NCBI GenBank assembly: GCA_947629935.1
Contig: CANRFQ010000009.1
Span: 1-54,143, forward strand
DNA: 54,143 nt
Reading direction: 5' to 3'
DNA from: an uncultured Bacilli bacterium
GTDB lineage: Bacteria; Bacillota_I; Bacilli_A; RF39; UBA660
This document shows, in pieces, positions 51,061 to 54,143 of the stretch. Every line of letters begins with the position of its first letter. Position 1 is the stretch's first letter. The position numbers and the translations under genes were made by a program. Below the pieces are notes generated by a model that was not told the DNA's origin, searched no databases, and saw only the letters and a program-made list of their open reading frames with translations.

Positions 51061-52533
51061 TTAATTAACATTTACTATATAAGGATCTGTTGATGTTCCT
51101 TCCCCGGTGGCTTTTAGTGTGTTAGTGGTTAGTAGATTGATAACTGGCCGCACGCCGTTCGAAGTATCACTGACACGGCTGTTGCGCAAGTAACGATTAT
51201 TCAGGTAGCCGTAAAAGCCATTAGCATTATCAGAATATGAATTGAAAGGCGACGAGCTCCAGAAGTAAGAAGAACCTGTATAATATAGATAATTGGATGT
51301 TGCTGGATATGGACTATTAGTAGTTGGCTTAAATCCCGCTAGCACTATTTCATCGGCTGATAACAATCCTATCTTTAATTTATATACTCCTCCATATGTA
51401 TGATTTCCATTACTATCTACATCATCTGATGATTGTGTTCCAGATTTTGCTTTAGGGTCTGGGCACGTTAGTTGGGGTTTAACTGTACTCTCTTGCAATC
51501 TTGTGTATGCTCCGTAATATAAATAGCCATCTTCACTTCCACTTCCAAAAGACGTATCATTACAATATATTCCATATTCTATGTATTGATCATAATCTCT
51601 TAAATTATTATAATACCATGCTTCTAATTTTTTCTTTATAGTACTATTTGTTCCCCCATGATCTGTTGTTCCTATTTGTTCTTCATTGTTTGTTGCTATA
51701 TCTAAGCTCTTACATGGATTTGCATTTGTACATGGTATTGAATTGTCATATGTGTAACCGACGTATTTTCTGTTATTATATTCATTATTAAATGCACTTG
51801 TCCCTATATCCCCATCTAATACTAATCTTATACTTCCATCTCCATTTACTCTCACTATTCGCCATAAATTATTATCATTTGAACTTAATTTGACATAGTT
51901 ATTGTTTACTGACCCTCTAAAATAGTAACTTGTTCCTCCAGGATTACTATAGCTTAAACTTGTGTTACTATTATAATCTTTCATGCTGTATACTCCGCTA
52001 CAGGAAGTATCTCCACTTGTTGGGCAGCCGGCACTAAAGTTAGCAGAAGTTGGTGATGCTGGGTTTACTGTTTTTATTATTTCATCTGCTATCTCCTTTA
52101 ATGTTCTTACTCGTTCAAATTCTACTGTACATGTTACAGCTTTACTGGTTCTTGGGGTTACTGTTAAAGTGTTAGTTGTTTTATTATATGTTGCACTTTG
52201 ATTATTATCACAACTTACACTTTTATATTGATATCCTTCGTTTGGTACTACTTTAAATGTTGCTGTTGTTCCATAATCTGTTTGTTGTGTCGCTATATCC
52301 AGGGAATTTACTTGTCCATGTCCACCGCTATGTACAGATACTGTTATTCTCTTACTTACTGTTCTGGTTATTGTTAAAGTATCAGTTGCTGTTTTCGTAT
52401 AATATGCATATGATACTCCTATTACTGTTCCTATTACTAATATTAATCCTACTATTCCTAATTTTAATTTCGGATTATATATTCCTTTTTTTTGTGCTTT
52501 CTTTATTTCTTTTTCTATTCTTTTTTTGTTCAT
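51061..52533 (-). CDS. Surface protein with SipW-type-like N-terminus and one WRI-type domain
   Basis: A 490-residue relative of the gene at the left edge. It shares the Lys-rich start, membrane segment ending SYAYYT, and one WRI-type domain, but lacks the other protein's first domain copy. A conserved C-terminal WSSSPFNSYSDNANGFYGY, GVRPVINL and DPYIV end is present. 592 bases (51656-52247) are identical to 394-985. GGAGG precedes the ATG at 52533. Its promoter region has no G tract (a TTGCGA-17-TATCAT pair is possible). An IS200-type element lies directly upstream. Confidence 0.82.
   Translation of the reverse strand: MNKKRIEKEIKKAQKKGIYNPKLKLGIVGLILVIGTVIGVSYAYYTKTATDTLTITRTVSKRITVSVHSGGHGQVNSLDIATQQTDYGTTATFKVVPNEGYQYKSVSCDNNQSATYNKTTNTLTVTPRTSKAVTCTVEFERVRTLKEIADEIIKTVNPASPTSANFSAGCPTSGDTSCSGVYSMKDYNSNTSLSYSNPGGTSYYFRGSVNNNYVKLSSNDNNLWRIVRVNGDGSIRLVLDGDIGTSAFNNEYNNRKYVGYTYDNSIPCTNANPCKSLDIATNNEEQIGTTDHGGTNSTIKKKLEAWYYNNLRDYDQYIEYGIYCNDTSFGSGSEDGYLYYGAYTRLQESTVKPQLTCPDPKAKSGTQSSDDVDSNGNHTYGGVYKLKIGLLSADEIVLAGFKPTTNSPYPATSNYLYYTGSSYFWSSSPFNSYSDNANGFYGYLNNRYLRNSRVSDTSNGVRPVINLLTTNTLKATGEGTSTDPYIVNVN
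51656..52286. repeat. Long direct repeat, copy 2
   Basis: Partner of 394-1024. Identity stops sharply at both ends in coding sequence, the pattern of gene conversion or recent recombination. Confidence 0.95.
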
Positions 52534-52747
52534 GGATGAGACCTCCATTATTATTATGATAACTTTATTTTATCATATTCGCAAGGCTATATGCAATACA
52601 GAATGCTGGTAAAAAGCATTAGAAAATAAACTTTTGGAATAAAAATCCACGCCTAAAAGACGTGGTATTTCGCTAAGGCCTATAAGGCCGGTTACTGGCG
52701 GCCTCCATTTGGAGGATTTTTTGGTCTGCCAATTGCCTTTGTCCCTT

Positions 52748-53230
52748 TTACTTACCCGTAAACGGGTCTTTATATTCTTTTAAACTTCGTTTATCTAATA
52801 TTCTATCTTCTGTTTCTTGCTCTTGAATATATTTCTTTATTGTATTTTTGTTCGCTCCTACTGTGCTCACAAAATATCCTTCTGCCCAAAAATGTCTATT
52901 TCCGTAATTATATTTTAAATTGGCATGTTCTTCAAATATCATCAAGCTGCTTTTCCCCTTTAAATATCCCATAAATTTTGATACACTTAATTTAGGTGGT
53001 ATTTTTAAAAGCATATGTATATGATCTATACATGCATGCGCTTCTATTATTTCCACCTCTTTATATTCGCATAATCTTCTTAGTATTATTCCAATGTCTC
53101 TTCTCAATTTACCATATACTGCTTTTCTTCTAAATTTTGGTATAAATACTATATGATATAGACAGTTATATTTTGTATGAGACAATTGGCTTTCATCATT
53201 GTCCTTAGACTTCGTTTTTGTTTTTAACAT
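52748..53230 (-). CDS. tnpA: IS200/IS605 family transposase TnpA (Y1 HUH)
   Basis: A 160-residue Y1 transposase with H70-I-H72 (DHIHMLL, the HUH metal site) and nucleophile Y134 in IKKYIQEQE; YHIVFIPKFRR and the GHFWAEGYF-like segment are also conserved. It cuts and joins single-stranded DNA at subterminal hairpins. The gene looks intact. Its ribosome site and start codon are mirrored by a 21-base inverted copy upstream, which could fold over the start. Confidence 0.95.
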   Translation of the reverse strand: MLKTKTKSKDNDESQLSHTKYNCLYHIVFIPKFRRKAVYGKLRRDIGIILRRLCEYKEVEIIEAHACIDHIHMLLKIPPKLSVSKFMGYLKGKSSLMIFEEHANLKYNYGNRHFWAEGYFVSTVGANKNTIKKYIQEQETEDRILDKRSLKEYKDPFTGK

Positions 53231-53301
53231 ATAAATCTCCTTCTGTTTTTTATTTTGATTGGCAAATCATTTTTATTATAACAGAAGGAGATTTATATGT
53301 T
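53226..53301. repeat. 21-base perfect inverted repeat over the tnpA start
   Basis: 53226-53246 and 53281-53301 are perfect reverse complements, 34 bases apart. One arm contains the AGAAGGAG site and ATG of tnpA; the other presents the same signals on the plus strand. Confidence 0.9.
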
Positions 53302-53377
53302 TCCTGGCGGGCGGAGCACTTTACTATTCTCACCAGCTTAGCTGGTGGTTTTATATGCAAAACTGATGTTTTGCATA

Positions 53378-53408
53378 ATAAAAAAAAGAGTTCAATTTGA
53401 ACTCTTTA
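53378..53408 (-). terminator. Terminator of tuf
   Basis: Minus strand AAAGAGTTCAA/TTGAACTCTTT (11-bp arms) followed by T7. Confidence 0.85.
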
Positions 53409-53415
53409 ATAATTA

Positions 53416-54143
53416 TTATTCAATAATTTCAGATACTACACCAGCACCTACAGTACGTCCACCTTCACGGATAGAGAATTTAGTACCGTTTTCAAGAGCT
53501 ACTGGAGCAATTAATTCAACAGTCATATCTACATTATCACCTGGCATAACCATTTCAACACCAGCTGGAAGTTCGATAACTCCTGTTACGTCTGTAGTAC
53601 GGAAATAGAATTGTGGTCTGTAATTTGAGAAGAATGGAGTATGACGTCCGCCTTCTTCTTTAGATAATACATAAACACTTGCTTTGAATTTATGATGAGG
53701 TGTAACACTTCCTGGTTTAGCAAGAACTTGTCCACGTTCAACATCTTCACGAGCAATACCACGAAGTAATGCTCCAGCATTATCTCCTGCTTCAGCATAA
53801 TCTAATGATTTTCTAAACATTTCAATTCCTGTAACAACAGTTTTTTGAGTGTCTTTTAGACCAACGATTTCTACTTCGTCATTAAGATTTAATCTACCAC
53901 GTTCAACACGTCCTGTAACAACAGTACCACGTCCAGAAATTGTAAATACATCTTCAATACTCATTAAGAATGGTTTTTCAGTATCTCTTTCTGGAGATGG
54001 AATATATTCGTCAACAGCTTTCATTAAATCTCTAATAGATTGTTCAGCTTCAGGATCTCCTTCAATAGCTTTAAGAGCAGATCCACGGATAATAGGACAT
54101 TCAGTATCGAATTCATATTCTCCTAATAATTCACGAATTTCCA
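53416..54143 (-). CDS. tuf: Elongation factor Tu, C-terminal part
   Basis: The frame is open to the right edge, giving the last 242 codons of EF-Tu; about 150 N-terminal residues with the GTPase P-loop lie outside the window. Visible are the end of the G domain ([12 protein letters not shown]), domain 2 ([17 protein letters not shown]) and domain 3 (ending GRTVGAGVV). It delivers aminoacyl-tRNA to the ribosome. The sequence is G/C-richer than its neighbours, as expected for a highly expressed gene. Confidence 0.97.
   Translation of the reverse strand, partial: EIRELLGEYEFDTECPIIRGSALKAIEGDPEAEQSIRDLMKAVDEYIPSPERDTEKPFLMSIEDVFTISGRGTVVTGRVERGRLNLNDEVEIVGLKDTQKTVVTGIEMFRKSLDYAEAGDNAGALLRGIAREDVERGQVLAKPGSVTPHHKFKASVYVLSKEEGGRHTPFFSNYRPQFYFRTTDVTGVIELPAGVEMVMPGDNVDMTVELIAPVALENGTKFSIREGGRTVGAGVVSEIIE

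Larger units (their letters stand above)
52640..53350 (-). mobile_element. IS200-type element (IS200/IS605 family)
   Basis: A single tnpA gene without tnpB, flanked by subterminal hairpins: CACCAGC-TTA-GCTGGTG (53331-53347) on the gene's 5' side, and CCACG/CGTGG (52647-52665) plus a CCTCC-ATTT-GGAGG hairpin near 52702-52717 on the 3' side. IS200-type elements have no terminal inverted repeats and move as single strands. Exact ends cannot be fixed by eye. Confidence 0.8.

Noticed and set aside
53297-53341. 14-residue ORF on the plus strand beside tnpA
   Set aside because: It arises from the mirrored ribosome site and ATG of the inverted repeat; no sign of independent function.

Overview
The window is AT-rich Bacillota DNA from a spore-forming lineage. 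Gene density is high and Shine-Dalgarno sites of the AGGAGG/AGGTG type are clear. UGA is used as a stop (for example spmA), so genetic code 11 applies and code-4 Mollicutes are excluded. Sporulation genes are the strongest taxonomic clue: cotE, spmA/spmB with a neighbouring dacB-type carboxypeptidase and rluB (the Bacillus neighbourhood), yunB near yutD, and a coat-F-like pair. I infer an uncultured Bacilli member close to Erysipelotrichales or Mollicutes relatives; the exact family cannot be read from the sequence.

Layout. 1-2.0 kb: 5' part of a surface-protein gene (minus strand) whose promoter carries a run of nine G between -35 and -10. 2.0-5.2 kb: HD protein, khpA-rpsP, cotE, TPR protein. 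5.2-11.5 kb: HerA-like ATPase, and a class B sortase divergent from a substrate with an NPTTG sorting signal. 11.5-16.8 kb: yutD, yunB, ferredoxin, TPR protein, rluB. 16.8-20.7 kb: spmB, spmA, D,D-carboxypeptidase, GH25 muramidase. 20.7-29.1 kb: DUF1292 protein, lipoprotein, trpS, uppP, transglutaminase-like protein, phosphodiester glycosidase, rmuC, DedA-type protein. 29.27-31.48 kb: a possible 2.2 kb island between an intact tRNA-Pro and a displaced copy of its 3' end. 31.4-32.9 kb: seven tRNAs and a thioredoxin-like protein. 32.9-37.7 kb: SNF2 ATPase, coat-F-like proteins, SDR. 37.7-44.4 kb: an apparently split sigma factor, divergent from an operon of radical SAM protein, DUF4130-type protein and a divergent GroEL-like chaperonin, with a LigD phosphoesterase-polymerase converging on it. 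44.4-51.0 kb: tRNA-His, U32 peptidase, cadherin-like protein, SEDS protein. 51.0-54.1 kb: a second surface protein sharing 592 identical bases with the first, an IS200-type element, and the 3' part of tuf.

Two themes deserve attention. First, envelope variability: a phase-variable-looking promoter on one surface gene, a near-identical domain in a second surface gene 51 kb away in the same orientation, a third member of the family, and a sortase/substrate pair. Second, the 37.7-44.4 kb block, where a split sigma factor faces a DNA-repair-like operon that also encodes a non-canonical chaperonin. The left edge of the window matches an internal sequence for exactly 77 bases, which looks like an assembly break in a repeat; the truncation of the first gene may therefore be technical.
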